From Pseudomonas entomophila (GTDB taxonomy: Bacteria; Pseudomonadota; Gammaproteobacteria; Pseudomonadales; Pseudomonadaceae): a DNA stretch of 64,000 bases. Below, piece after piece: positions 40,941-50,018 of this stretch. Numbering within the stretch: the stretch's first letter is position 1; the number at the start of each line of letters is the position of its first letter. The notes beneath the pieces were generated by a model, which worked only from the letters and a program-made list of their open reading frames with translations, was not told the DNA's origin and did no database searches. The stretch covers positions 124,001-188,000 of the forward strand of contig NZ_CP063832.1 of the NCBI RefSeq assembly GCF_023277925.1. Direction: 5' to 3'. Position numbers and translations under genes: made by a program.

Positions 40941-41420
40941 GTGAAACGTACGTTACTCGCCCTTCCCCTGGCCATGTTCTTCGCCGGTTCCGCCTTTGCG
41001 TTGGACCCGATCGAGAAACAGGTCCAGGTGACCGCCCAGGTGCCGACCGACGCCTTCTTCGTCGAACCGGTGGGTGGCAACTGGATGAACGACCCGCAGG
41101 AAATGGCCTGGAACTCGTATCAGGCCAAGCTCGATCCGATCCGCAAGGAATTGCAGGTCAAGAGCACCGTGGGCCCGATCACTGCCTATCTGGTTTCGCC
41201 GGCGGTCATTGCCAGCGGCAGCGAAAACATCGGCCTCAACGTCAAGGTCGGCGACACCGTGCTGCAGACCACCCCGGCCGAAGTGGTCAGCGCCGCCCAG
41301 GCGGCGCCGGGCGCGATCATCGGCTTCGAGGTAGCGGCGCAACCGGCGCCACCTACCGGCTATGTGCCAGGCAATTACCAGGGTTTGGTCAGCATGATCT
41401 TCGAAACGGCCGCGCCCTGA
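40941..41420 (+). CDS. CS1-type (alpha) fimbrial major subunit
   Basis: A 159-aa pilin with a signal peptide (MKRTLLALPLAMFFAGSAFA|LD). The mature start, with DPIEKQVQVTAQVPTDAFFV, and the C-terminal GNYQGLVSMIFETAAP strand match the CFA/I-CS1-cable pilus major subunits, which have an N-terminal donor strand and no cysteines. It begins with GTG at 40941, nine bases after AAGGAG. First gene of the pilus locus; a stem-loop follows before the usher gene, which should keep subunit amounts high. Confidence 0.92.
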   Translation: MKRTLLALPLAMFFAGSAFALDPIEKQVQVTAQVPTDAFFVEPVGGNWMNDPQEMAWNSYQAKLDPIRKELQVKSTVGPITAYLVSPAVIASGSENIGLNVKVGDTVLQTTPAEVVSAAQAAPGAIIGFEVAAQPAPPTGYVPGNYQGLVSMIFETAAP

Positions 41421-41448
41421 GCCCCGTCTCTTCGTTTATCCGTTGTTG

Positions 41449-41487
41449 CCCGCCTTGACCCTCTGCGCCTGCCGAGGGGCTGGCGGG
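41449..41487 (+). other. Nested stem-loop between pilin and usher genes
   Basis: An outer stem CCCGCC / GGCGGG encloses an inner stem CCCTC / GAGGG. There is no T tract, so it looks like an mRNA-stabilising or partly terminating structure, as often seen after major pilin genes. The usher gene after it has a poor ribosome site. Confidence 0.5.
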
Positions 41488-41509
41488 TATTGCCTGCAAG
41501 CGATAGCTC

Positions 41510-44017
41510 ATGACCAATCATTCCTCCCTGGCGGCCGTCGGCCGCTGGTTGCTGCTGCCGGCCTGGCTGGCCTCCCATACGCTCGCCAGCCAGGCGGCCG
41601 GCACCGCCTTGGGCGCCATCGAGGGCCTGCCGCGTGAGTTCGAAGCACACTTTTTCGATGTGCCGCTGGCGGTGCGGGTCGACCTCGATGGGCGCTATCT
41701 CGGTGATGCCATGGTCGTACTCGGCCGCGATCAACGGGTACAACTGCTGGCGTTCACCGACACCCTCGACAGCCGCGAACCGGAAAGCCTGCGCCGCCGC
41801 TGGCGCGAGCGCCTGATTGATGGTCGCCCTTTAGGTGACTGCCACACCGATTGCCCCGACGGCCTGCGAGCCGTGCACTACAGCCTGGTGAACTCGCAGC
41901 TGTCGCTGTTGACCGACCAGGCTGAGCTCACCGACATCGGTGAACGTTTTCATCGCCAGCCGGAGCAGGGCAGCTATGGGCTGCTGCTGCGCAACCAGCT
42001 CAACCTGGTCAATGACGGCCACGCAACCAGTGGGCGTTACGCCTTGCAGGGCCAGGCCAGCGTGGGCAGCTGGACGACTTTGGCTGACGGCCAGCTCGAC
42101 CGCGGCAACGACAGCCGGCAGGGCACGCGCCACAGGGTCGACCAGCTGTATGCCGAGCGCCTGGTCGAGAACCAGTTCTACCGGTTGGGCTACTTCACCC
42201 CCAGTGCCCAGGGGTTGACCCGCCAGCCCCGGTTGATGGGGAGTACCACCGATACCACCCTTGGCTTGATGTTGGGCAGCAGCGACAGCCTGGCCATCGA
42301 CACTGGCGCACCCAGTGCCACACCCATCTACGTCACCCCCAACCGGCCGGCCGTCGTCGAGATCTACCGCAACGGCGTGCTGATCAACAGCCAACCGGTG
42401 CAGCCCGGCCTGCAGACCCTCGACACCAAGGTCCTGCCGGGTGGCATCTACGAAGTCGAGGTACGCCTGGTCGAAGATGGCCAGGAAACCTCGCGCAGCC
42501 AGGAGTTCATCTACAAGCCCAGTAACTGGCGCAGTACCGATGCGCCTTGGCGCTACAACCTTTACCTGGGGCGCCAGAGCACGTTGTTGAGCAACTGGGA
42601 GCGTGACGACGACAGTCTCGCCGCAGGCGTGCTGGCCAACTACATGCTGCATCCGCGGGCGATCCTGGGCTTGTCGGCGCAGCGTGTCGATGACGTGATG
42701 CAGTATGGAACGTCGTTGGACTGGGACGTGCGTGAGCGCTTCAAGTTGTACGCCAACCTGTTCCAGACGCAAGGCCAGGGCAATGGCTACGACTTCCAGC
42801 TGATCCATGCCTACGACAGCGGCTCGCTGGTTGCCAGCCACAGTCGAACCTGGCTAGCGCGCCCTGACTGGCGTCGCCTCGACGATGAGCCGTCGTCGCA
42901 GCCATTCCAGGCGCGCCAGACACAATCGTCGCTGTCGCTGAACCATCGCCTTGACCGGCGCAATACCGCCAGCGTGCGCCTTTCCCATGCTGAAGGCGCC
43001 AATCCCGGCACTGGGCTAGACCTGGGCTGGTCGTACTACGGTCAACTGCTGGGTTCGGATGCCAACTGGCGACTATCGCTGTTCGATCGTCCGGGTACGG
43101 CGGCCACAGGCGAGTCCCGCAGCCGAGGGGTCAACCTGAGCCTGAGCATGAGCCTGGGTGGCGGCAGTGGGCGACGGGTGTCGGCCAGTCTCGGCAGCCG
43201 CACTTCGAGAGAGGGTGGGCGCGACCTCAATGCCTCGCTGGCCTACCAGCAGGATGTCGAGATCGGCCCGCTGCGCAGTGTCGGTGCTACCGTCAGCGCC
43301 GATCGCTATGGCGCAGGGCTGGGCGGCGATACCCAATTCGAGACCCCGCTGCTGCATGGCGATGCGTACGTGCAGCGCTCGTCGTACAACGGCGACTTCA
43401 GTGGTGGTGTCAACCTGCAGAGCCTGGTCGCCGTGGGCGCGGGCAGGGCAGCAATGAGTGGCCAGTACCTACCACACCAGGCGGGGCTGATCGTCGATGT
43501 CGAAACTGATATCGACGGCCTCAAGCTGCGTGCCGAGGACCGTCACGGTAGCACCGCCAACCTGCACCCAGGACGCAATGTCGTGCCGGTGGCGGCTTAC
43601 AAAGCCGGGCATGTGCAATTCGACTTCGAGGGCAGTGCGGCCACCGCGGCTGTCATTCAGCCGTCGAGCCTGGACTACCACCTCAATCGCGGAGGCATCG
43701 AATATCGCCAACTGCGCGTGTTGCGCACAGTGACCGTGCTGGGGCGGCTGCTTGATGGCCAGGGGCGACCGCTGCGTGGGGCCCAGGTGATCAACCATGC
43801 CAGCCGCAGCGTCAGTGAGACCGATGGTTTCTTCGCGGTCGAAATGAGCGAATCGACCCCCACGCTGGAAATCCGCCAACAGGGGCAGGCGGTATGCCTG
43901 CTCAGCCTGGATATGGCCACTCTGGTTCGCGAGGACGACGTGTTGCTGGCCGGCGACCAACGCTGTGCGCCTGACGTGGCGCAGGTTGTCTCTGCCACTG
44001 GCAACGAACAGGGCTAG
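41510..44017 (+). CDS. Outer-membrane usher of the alternate chaperone-usher pathway (CooC/TcfC-like)
   Basis: An 835-aa usher that secretes and assembles pilus subunits through the outer membrane. The N-terminus carries a signal-type segment (WLLLPAWLASHTLASQAAG). Family elements include TPNRPAVVEIYRNGVLINSQ, LPGGIYEVEVRLVEDGQETS, a long run of barrel strands (~350-690) and C-terminal beta domains with GHVQFDFEG and VLGRLLDGQGRPLRGAQVIN. Four cysteines are visible, as two pairs (DCHTDC and two near the C-terminus). The ATG lacks a clear Shine-Dalgarno sequence, so low expression relative to pilin is expected. Confidence 0.92.
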   Translation: MTNHSSLAAVGRWLLLPAWLASHTLASQAAGTALGAIEGLPREFEAHFFDVPLAVRVDLDGRYLGDAMVVLGRDQRVQLLAFTDTLDSREPESLRRRWRERLIDGRPLGDCHTDCPDGLRAVHYSLVNSQLSLLTDQAELTDIGERFHRQPEQGSYGLLLRNQLNLVNDGHATSGRYALQGQASVGSWTTLADGQLDRGNDSRQGTRHRVDQLYAERLVENQFYRLGYFTPSAQGLTRQPRLMGSTTDTTLGLMLGSSDSLAIDTGAPSATPIYVTPNRPAVVEIYRNGVLINSQPVQPGLQTLDTKVLPGGIYEVEVRLVEDGQETSRSQEFIYKPSNWRSTDAPWRYNLYLGRQSTLLSNWERDDDSLAAGVLANYMLHPRAILGLSAQRVDDVMQYGTSLDWDVRERFKLYANLFQTQGQGNGYDFQLIHAYDSGSLVASHSRTWLARPDWRRLDDEPSSQPFQARQTQSSLSLNHRLDRRNTASVRLSHAEGANPGTGLDLGWSYYGQLLGSDANWRLSLFDRPGTAATGESRSRGVNLSLSMSLGGGSGRRVSASLGSRTSREGGRDLNASLAYQQDVEIGPLRSVGATVSADRYGAGLGGDTQFETPLLHGDAYVQRSSYNGDFSGGVNLQSLVAVGAGRAAMSGQYLPHQAGLIVDVETDIDGLKLRAEDRHGSTANLHPGRNVVPVAAYKAGHVQFDFEGSAATAAVIQPSSLDYHLNRGGIEYRQLRVLRTVTVLGRLLDGQGRPLRGAQVINHASRSVSETDGFFAVEMSESTPTLEIRQQGQAVCLLSLDMATLVREDDVLLAGDQRCAPDVAQVVSATGNEQG

Positions 44018-44087
44018 CACGCTTGGTCGGGCTGACACGGACTTGCTCGGGCGGTAGCCCTGTCCAGTGCAAAGGTCTAATGCGATT

Positions 44088-44101
44088 TGAGAACTTTCTT
44101 A
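44088..44101 (+). promoter_or_regulatory. Second candidate BvgA/RcsB-type heptad pair
   Basis: TGAGAAC-TTTCTTA: one perfect heptad and one with two mismatches, 95 bases before the chaperone gene in the 178-base gap after the usher. A small hairpin (TGGGA-AGGA-TCCCA, 44110-44123) follows it. It may mark a second promoter inside the locus. Confidence 0.4.
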
Positions 44102-44195
44102 ATGCCGTGTGGGAAGGATCCCACCGGGTCAGCCATGGCCTCAGGGCTACTCCCCATCAATACTTTCCCGTCAACCACGCACGGAGCTTCGCATC

Positions 44196-44930
44196 ATGAA
44201 AATCTTCCGCCTGCTGGCCCCAGTGCTGCTGGCCCTGCCCCTGGCTGCCAGCGCCACCCCCGAACTGAATATCGGCGCGTTGTACGACTACCTCGATGGT
44301 GACAAAAGCACCTTGCTCAAGCGGGTGCGCAATAGCGGCGACACCACCGCATTCGTCAAGATCAGTGTCGCCGAACTGGTGTACGACGCAGCCGGTGTTG
44401 CCCGTGAAATCGACACCGATGGCCTACCCTTGGAACAGCGCGGCCTGGTCGCCAGCCCGGCGCGGCTGATCGTGCCGGCCCAGGGCATGCAGGCGGTGCG
44501 CTTGCTGTACCGTGGCGCGCGTGGGCAGGAACGCTACTTCCGCCTGCGCTTCGTGCCGGTACTGCCGGAGCAGGGCGATGGTTTCGCCGTGGATGAGCAA
44601 GAGGCTGAAAAGTACCGGGACAGCCTCAAGGCCGGGGTCAACCTGCTGGCTGGGTATGGTTCGTTGCTGTTTGTCAGGCCCGCCGAGACACATTTCCAGA
44701 CTCCGGTACGGCGTGAAGGCGGGCGACTGATTGTCGCGAACCAGGGCAACGCCACGGTCGTGCTTGATCATTTCCGCCAGTGCCAGGTAGCGGGGCAAGA
44801 CTGCGACTCGGCCACCAAGCATCACCTGTTGCCCGGCCGCAGTCGCCAGTTCGAGGGCCAGCCAGATGGGGTGCACCAGTTCCAACTGCATGAAGGGGGT
44901 GAGCTCACCGAGATGGTGGTGGAAGGATGA
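44196..44930 (+). CDS. Periplasmic pilus chaperone (alternate CU family)
   Basis: A 244-aa chaperone with a signal peptide (MKIFRLLAPVLLALPLAASA|TP), then two immunoglobulin-like domains. It matches the CooB/CfaA/CblB type: LNIGALYDYLDGDKSTLLKR, PARLIVPAQGMQAVRLLYRG and RYFRLRFVPVLP (G1 strand region), with an ordered C-domain. It donates a strand to unfolded subunits and brings them to the usher. GGAG lies nine bases before ATG 44196. The stop overlaps the adhesin start (ATGA). Confidence 0.9.
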   Translation: MKIFRLLAPVLLALPLAASATPELNIGALYDYLDGDKSTLLKRVRNSGDTTAFVKISVAELVYDAAGVAREIDTDGLPLEQRGLVASPARLIVPAQGMQAVRLLYRGARGQERYFRLRFVPVLPEQGDGFAVDEQEAEKYRDSLKAGVNLLAGYGSLLFVRPAETHFQTPVRREGGRLIVANQGNATVVLDHFRQCQVAGQDCDSATKHHLLPGRSRQFEGQPDGVHQFQLHEGGELTEMVVEG

Positions 44931-46117
44931 AGCTGTTTCAACCGAGGCGTGCAGCGACCGCCTGTTTGCTGATGCTCGCCTGTACTCATGCTTGGGGGCT
45001 GGAGTCCACTATTAGTGCAAGATACCGTGGCGAGGCTGCCGGCCACTTTCAGGACACCACCCCTCCTGCTGCATTTTGTGTGCGTTGGCCCGTCATGTGC
45101 CAAGGGGGAGGGGCGGCGGCGTTGCCGATTTCCTTTGTGAAGTCGTCCACCCGAGGCGCGAGCGATCCACGTGACCAGTTCTTCATCAAGCTTCCCGGAC
45201 GCCGAGAGATCGATGTTTATCATCTCCAGACCGGTGAATCACACCGCCTGACGATCGAGTTCACTGCGGTGGGTCAGTCGGTCTACGAACGGACGCTGAA
45301 CTACAACCCGGTTTTCAACGCATCCCTTCAAGGAGGCTGCAGTACGAATCAGGCCTGGGGCTACCCCAGCCAACCCAGCTATGCGATGTACCTATGGAAC
45401 ATTCGCAATCCCCAGTCACCAGCAGCCTGCAACTCTACCAGTTGGCGAGCTCCGGCAGGTTACGTGGCCACCGGCGAGGTGAAGGAAATGGGTGTGCGGT
45501 ACAACCTCCAGATGCCTGCACCCTATCGCATGAAACCGGGTATCTATACAGGAAGTTCGGCTTTTAGCGTAGGGCCGGGGGGCGATTTCGATTTTGGCAA
45601 CGGTGTGACCGAGCTGAACGGCAACAGCTTGACAATCAACTTCGAGCTGGATGTCGAGCATGCGTTTTTCTTCGACTTCGCTCCAGGTTCCGAGCGCGCT
45701 GTCCTTGAACCTCGCGAGGGGTGGCAGGCATGGATGGGCGGTGGGCGCGCGCCGCAAAGGCTCTACCGCGATCTACCGTTCCGGATTTGGTCCACAGGTC
45801 CGTTCAAGGCTTACAAGTTATGCCAGCACTACATGGATCAGAAATGCGGTATTCGCAATACCCAAGGAGATCTGGTTCCAGTCGACGTTGCCTTGTCCCT
45901 GCCTGCGGGCATTCAGCATGGCAATCAGCCTGTGCAGCGTCTCACTTTGCCGAGTGGGCGTGGAGCGCCCTTGCAGTTCGAGTCGGCGATGCCAACGCTG
46001 AATCGACCAGGACAGCTGCACTTCGAAGTGGATCGCGCTGGAGTGCAGGCCATGCTCCAGCATCCCGGCAGCACTTACACCGGCCAGGTCACCGTGGTCT
46101 TCGACGCCGAGCTGTAG
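44927..46117 (+). CDS. Minor pilin / tip adhesin (CooD/CfaE-like)
   Basis: A 396-aa protein with a signal peptide (cleavage near AWG|LE). It has cysteines in FCVRWPVMC, GGCSTNQ, AACNST, LCQHYMDQKC, fitting the disulphide-bonded adhesin domain of CS1-type tip proteins; the C-terminal ~170 residues are a pilin-like domain ending in VTVVFDAEL. It would sit at the pilus tip and determine what the cell binds. The gene has lower GC and uses codons such as AGA and ATA more than its neighbours, suggesting recent transfer or rapid evolution. Coupled to the chaperone gene. Confidence 0.85.
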   Translation: MKLFQPRRAATACLLMLACTHAWGLESTISARYRGEAAGHFQDTTPPAAFCVRWPVMCQGGGAAALPISFVKSSTRGASDPRDQFFIKLPGRREIDVYHLQTGESHRLTIEFTAVGQSVYERTLNYNPVFNASLQGGCSTNQAWGYPSQPSYAMYLWNIRNPQSPAACNSTSWRAPAGYVATGEVKEMGVRYNLQMPAPYRMKPGIYTGSSAFSVGPGGDFDFGNGVTELNGNSLTINFELDVEHAFFFDFAPGSERAVLEPREGWQAWMGGGRAPQRLYRDLPFRIWSTGPFKAYKLCQHYMDQKCGIRNTQGDLVPVDVALSLPAGIQHGNQPVQRLTLPSGRGAPLQFESAMPTLNRPGQLHFEVDRAGVQAMLQHPGSTYTGQVTVVFDAEL

Positions 46118-46147
46118 CCGGCTGATATGGTGCACGAGGAAAACGCC

Positions 46148-46774
46148 ATGCACAGAGTCCTGGTGGTCGACGACCATCCCTTCATCCGCAGTACTGTCTG
46201 CATGCTGCTGCGCCAGCAACATATGGAGATTGTCGGCCAGGCCGACAACGGCATCGATGCGGTGCGTTTGGTGCGTGAGCAGGCGCCGGACCTGGTGATT
46301 CTCGATATCGCCATGCCCGGCCTGGACGGGTTGGAGGTCATCGCCCGAATCAAAGCGTTGAGGAAGTCGACGCGCATCGTGGTGCTGACGTCGCAACTGG
46401 CCGAAACCTACTCGTTGCGATGCATGCAGGCTGGGGCCATGGGGTTCTTGTCCAAGACCGATGACCTGGAAGAACTCGGCAAGGCGGTGCGCGCGGTGCT
46501 GTCGGGCTACACCTATTTTCCCGAGGTAGCGCTCAGTTCGGTCAACCGCCAGGACCTGCAAGCCAGCGAGGTGCAGTGCATCGCCAGCCTGACTGATCGC
46601 GAGCTGATGGTCCTGCAACACCTGGCGCGAGGCTTGAGCAACAAAGCCATCGGCGAAACGATGCTGTTGAGCAACAAGACCATCAGCACCTACAAGATCC
46701 GCCTGCTGGAAAAGCTGCGACTCAGTTCGTTGATCGACCTGGCGGATTTCGCCCGTCGCAACGCGCTCATCTGA
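46148..46774 (+). CDS. NarL/FixJ-family response regulator (BvgA-like)
   Basis: A 208-aa regulator with a receiver domain (DDH at 8-10, phospho-acceptor D53 in ILDIAMPG, K in FLSKTDD) and a LuxR-type HTH at ~143-205 (LTDRELMVLQHLARGLSNKA, SNKTISTYKIRLLEKL). GAGG lies eight bases before ATG 46148; an earlier in-frame ATG at 46127 adds seven residues. It sits between the adhesin and the hybrid kinase, and probably acts on the heptad sites in front of the pilus genes. Confidence 0.93.
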   Translation: MHRVLVVDDHPFIRSTVCMLLRQQHMEIVGQADNGIDAVRLVREQAPDLVILDIAMPGLDGLEVIARIKALRKSTRIVVLTSQLAETYSLRCMQAGAMGFLSKTDDLEELGKAVRAVLSGYTYFPEVALSSVNRQDLQASEVQCIASLTDRELMVLQHLARGLSNKAIGETMLLSNKTISTYKIRLLEKLRLSSLIDLADFARRNALI

Positions 46775-46787
46775 GCGCTGTCGCCCC

Positions 46788-49700
46788 GTGTTCCTGCGTG
46801 CCTTGTTGTTAGGGATACTGGGTTGCCTGGCATGCCTGCCAATCTCTGCCGCTGTGCAGTTGCATGCGCGCCCGGTGCCGCAGGTGCAGCGCCTGACCCT
46901 GGACAACGCCGAGCTGCGTTGGCTGTGGGAGCATCGCCAACTGCGCCTCGGCGTGATTGCACGGGACAACCCGCCGTTCGACATCCTCACCACGGGGCAG
47001 GCCTACGAGGGCATGACCGCCGACTACGCCGGGCTGCTGGCCAGCCAGCTACGGCTCGAGGTGCGCCTGATGTTGTTCGCATCGTTCGCCGAGGCGGCGA
47101 CAGCCCTGCGCCAAGGCAGTATCGATCTGCTCGGTTCGGTCAGCCCACAGCAGGCGCTCGAGGCCGGGTTGCGTCTGTCATTGCCATATGCCCAGGATTC
47201 CCCTTTGTTGATCGCCCCGCAGCAGAACGCGCGTGAGCGGATCCGCAGTGGCACCGGTTTCAGGTTGGCCATGGTCGATGGGTATCGTCCGCGTCGGCAG
47301 GTCCAGGCGTTGTATCCCATGGCCGAAATCCAGCTTCATCCTTCGCCCTTGAGCGCCCTGGCGGCGCTGGCGCTGGGTGACGCCGACCTTTATCTGGGGA
47401 GTGCGCTGGGTAGCCGATATCTGCTGGGCCGCAACCAGTGGAGCGGTGCCGAGGAAATTGGCCATGCGGCCCTGGCGCGGCAAGCTGTCGGTTTTGCCAT
47501 GGTCCCTGACAACAGGCCTTTGATCGACCTGGTCGATCAGGTGCTGGAAGGCCTTGGGGATCAACAGGCGGATATTCATGAACGCTGGCATACACGGCCT
47601 ACCGCCGCGCGCAGGCCATCAAGCATTCCGCTGAGCGATGCCGAACGACACTGGGTGGCGGAAAACCCTCGTGTCAGTGTGCTGGTGGACGAACAGGCGA
47701 TGCCCTTGAGTTATCGGGATGGCAAGGGGAAGCTCCAGGGGCTGAGTCTCGATCTGTTGCAATTGATCGGTCGGCGAACCGGCCTGGATTTCCAGATCGA
47801 GTCGGGCGGCAATGTGGCGCAGATGGTCGAGCAGGTGCGCCTGGGAAAGGCACAACTGATTGCCGGCTTGCCCTACAGCCCGGCGCGTGGGGAGCTCCTG
47901 CGATTCACTCGTGGTTACCTGAGCTCGGCACATGTGCTGATAACACTGGAACAGGCCAATCGACCGGCTGACCTGGCGCGGCTGGATGGGCAACGGCTGG
48001 CACTGGTCGAGGGTAGCGTGGCGCAGGATCTGCTGGCCCAGGCATACCCGGGTGTCTTGCAAGCGCCGGTCGGCAATGCGCTGGAGGCGGTGCATGCAGT
48101 AGCCGCCGGGAGGGCCGCGGCCGCCGTGCTGCCACTCGACCAGGCCCGCTTGCTGGTTGCACGGTGGTACCCAGGGCGGCTGCGGATCAGCAGCCTGGCC
48201 TTGCCCGTGGCGCATTTTGCGTTTGCCAGCGGCCAGGGGGCGGTCCACCTCCAGGGCATCCTCGACAAGGCGTTGCTCGACCTGGCCCCACGGGAAACCG
48301 ATGCGTTGGTGCGGCGTTGGCGTGGTCCGCTGATCATTGCCGCCAGCGGCTTGCAGCGTTACCGAACCCACCTGCTGGTGGGGTTTCTCGGCGCCTTCGT
48401 CACTTTGGTCATCGCACTGTTGTGGATCCGCTACCTGCGTCGTCTGCAGGTGCAATTGCGCCGTGCCAAGCAGGGGGCCGAAGCGGCCAATCAGGCCAAG
48501 ACGCATTTCCTGGCCGCCATGAGCCATGAAATCCGCACGCCGTTGCACGCCCTGCTGGGCATGCTGGAGTTGGCCCAACGCAAGGCAGGTCAAGGTGAGC
48601 TGGATCACTTGGCGCTCGACGTGGCCGCCGATGCCGCCCGGGGGTTGCAGGAGCTGATCGGCGATATCCTCGACGTAACCCGTATCGAGGCGGGCCAATT
48701 GCAGTTGACGCCGATGGTGGTATGCCTGCGTGAGCAGGTGGCGCAGGTTATCCAGTTGTTCGAGCACCAGGCGCGTGGCAAGGGGTTACGGCTCGGTCTT
48801 ACTGTCCAGGGCGAGGTGGACCAGCCAGTCCTGCTCGACCCGGTGCGCTTCAGGCAAGTGTTGGCCAATCTGCTGAGCAATGCGATCAAGTTCACGCCCC
48901 AGGGGCAGGTGCATGTGGGCTTGCGCGCCCGGATCAATGGCGATCGCCTGGTGGTGCGCCTGGCCGTCGAGGACACGGGTATCGGTATTGCCAAGGCAGA
49001 GCTGGCGCAGTTGGGCCAGCCATTTCGTCAGGCCAGCAACCAGCGCCAGTCGCCACGCAGCAGCACAGGCCTGGGCCTGGGCATTTGCCGAAGCTTGTGC
49101 CAGTTGATGGGGGGGCGCTTGCAGTTGAGTAGCGAGCTGGGCAAGGGAACCCGGGCGGAAATCCGTCTTGAGCTGGCACTGCAGGTACTGGACCTTTGCG
49201 TACCCCTCTTGTCGCCGCGCAGCGATGTTCAACCCAGCGAAGTGCGATTGCGCGTGCTGGTGGTTGATGATTACCCGGCCAATCGCTTGCTGCTGGCTCA
49301 GCAACTCGATTATCTCGGGCATCATGCCCGGGTCGCGGAGGACGGGGCGCAAGCGTTGCGGTTGTGGCTGAAAGGGCATTTCGATGTGGTGATCAGCGAC
49401 TGCAGCATGCCAGGGTTGGACGGTTATGGCCTGGCCAGGGCGATCCGTATCCATGAGCGGCGCAGTGGCAGGGCGGTATGTCGGATCGTGGGCCTTACTG
49501 CCAGCGCGCTGGCAGACGAACGGCGTCGTTGCCGTGCGGCCGGCATGGATGATTGCCTGTTCAAGCCGCTCGGGCTGGAGGCACTGGTAGGCGTGTTGGC
49601 CAGCAGTTCGAAAAGCCAGGATAACCTTCCCCCAGCTGCAGCGGCGCGTGAAGCCCCATTCGATATCGAGCATTTGCGTCGTCTGGTGGGCAACGATCAA

Positions 49701-49988
49701 TGTGCGTTGAATGCACTGCTGGCCGATTTGCGCCGGGGCAACCATGAAGATATCGCCCGCCTGGAACGCTCAGGCGAAGACCCTGAGGCATTGGCGTCGT
49801 TGGCGCATCGGGTCAAAGGTGGCGCCCGCATCCTGCGAGCTGTCGGCCTGCTCACGGCGTGCGAGCGACTGGAGGCCAGTTGCGCCAGCGAAGCGCTGCA
49901 TGGCGAGCGACTGCGGCGCGATGCCCAGGCCCTGCATGCCGTGATGCAGGACCTGGAGCGCTACCTGGGTGACTGCAGTCAGGGCTGA
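46788..49988 (+). CDS. BvgS-like hybrid sensor kinase
   Basis: A 1066-aa phosphorelay kinase. After a signal peptide come two periplasmic venus-flytrap domains (~40-270 and ~290-515; WLWEHRQLRLGVIARDNPPF, HWVAENPRVSVLVDEQAMPL), a membrane helix (~528-548), a short coiled linker, HisKA with H580 (MSHEIRTPLH), HATPase (NLLSNAIKF, DTGIGI, GLGLGI), a receiver with D871 (SDCSMPGLDG) and an Hpt domain with H1007 (LAHRVKGGA). Unlike BvgS there is no PAS domain between membrane and HisKA. It starts at GTG 46788, 13 bases after the regulator stop. It should phosphorylate the neighbouring regulator; the periplasmic ligand is unknown. Confidence 0.95.
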   Translation: MFLRALLLGILGCLACLPISAAVQLHARPVPQVQRLTLDNAELRWLWEHRQLRLGVIARDNPPFDILTTGQAYEGMTADYAGLLASQLRLEVRLMLFASFAEAATALRQGSIDLLGSVSPQQALEAGLRLSLPYAQDSPLLIAPQQNARERIRSGTGFRLAMVDGYRPRRQVQALYPMAEIQLHPSPLSALAALALGDADLYLGSALGSRYLLGRNQWSGAEEIGHAALARQAVGFAMVPDNRPLIDLVDQVLEGLGDQQADIHERWHTRPTAARRPSSIPLSDAERHWVAENPRVSVLVDEQAMPLSYRDGKGKLQGLSLDLLQLIGRRTGLDFQIESGGNVAQMVEQVRLGKAQLIAGLPYSPARGELLRFTRGYLSSAHVLITLEQANRPADLARLDGQRLALVEGSVAQDLLAQAYPGVLQAPVGNALEAVHAVAAGRAAAAVLPLDQARLLVARWYPGRLRISSLALPVAHFAFASGQGAVHLQGILDKALLDLAPRETDALVRRWRGPLIIAASGLQRYRTHLLVGFLGAFVTLVIALLWIRYLRRLQVQLRRAKQGAEAANQAKTHFLAAMSHEIRTPLHALLGMLELAQRKAGQGELDHLALDVAADAARGLQELIGDILDVTRIEAGQLQLTPMVVCLREQVAQVIQLFEHQARGKGLRLGLTVQGEVDQPVLLDPVRFRQVLANLLSNAIKFTPQGQVHVGLRARINGDRLVVRLAVEDTGIGIAKAELAQLGQPFRQASNQRQSPRSSTGLGLGICRSLCQLMGGRLQLSSELGKGTRAEIRLELALQVLDLCVPLLSPRSDVQPSEVRLRVLVVDDYPANRLLLAQQLDYLGHHARVAEDGAQALRLWLKGHFDVVISDCSMPGLDGYGLARAIRIHERRSGRAVCRIVGLTASALADERRRCRAAGMDDCLFKPLGLEALVGVLASSSKSQDNLPPAAAAREAPFDIEHLRRLVGNDQCALNALLADLRRGNHEDIARLERSGEDPEALASLAHRVKGGARILRAVGLLTACERLEASCASEALHGERLRRDAQALHAVMQDLERYLGDCSQG

Positions 49989-50018
49989 ACATCAGCCAAC
50001 GTCCAACTCCGCAGACGT

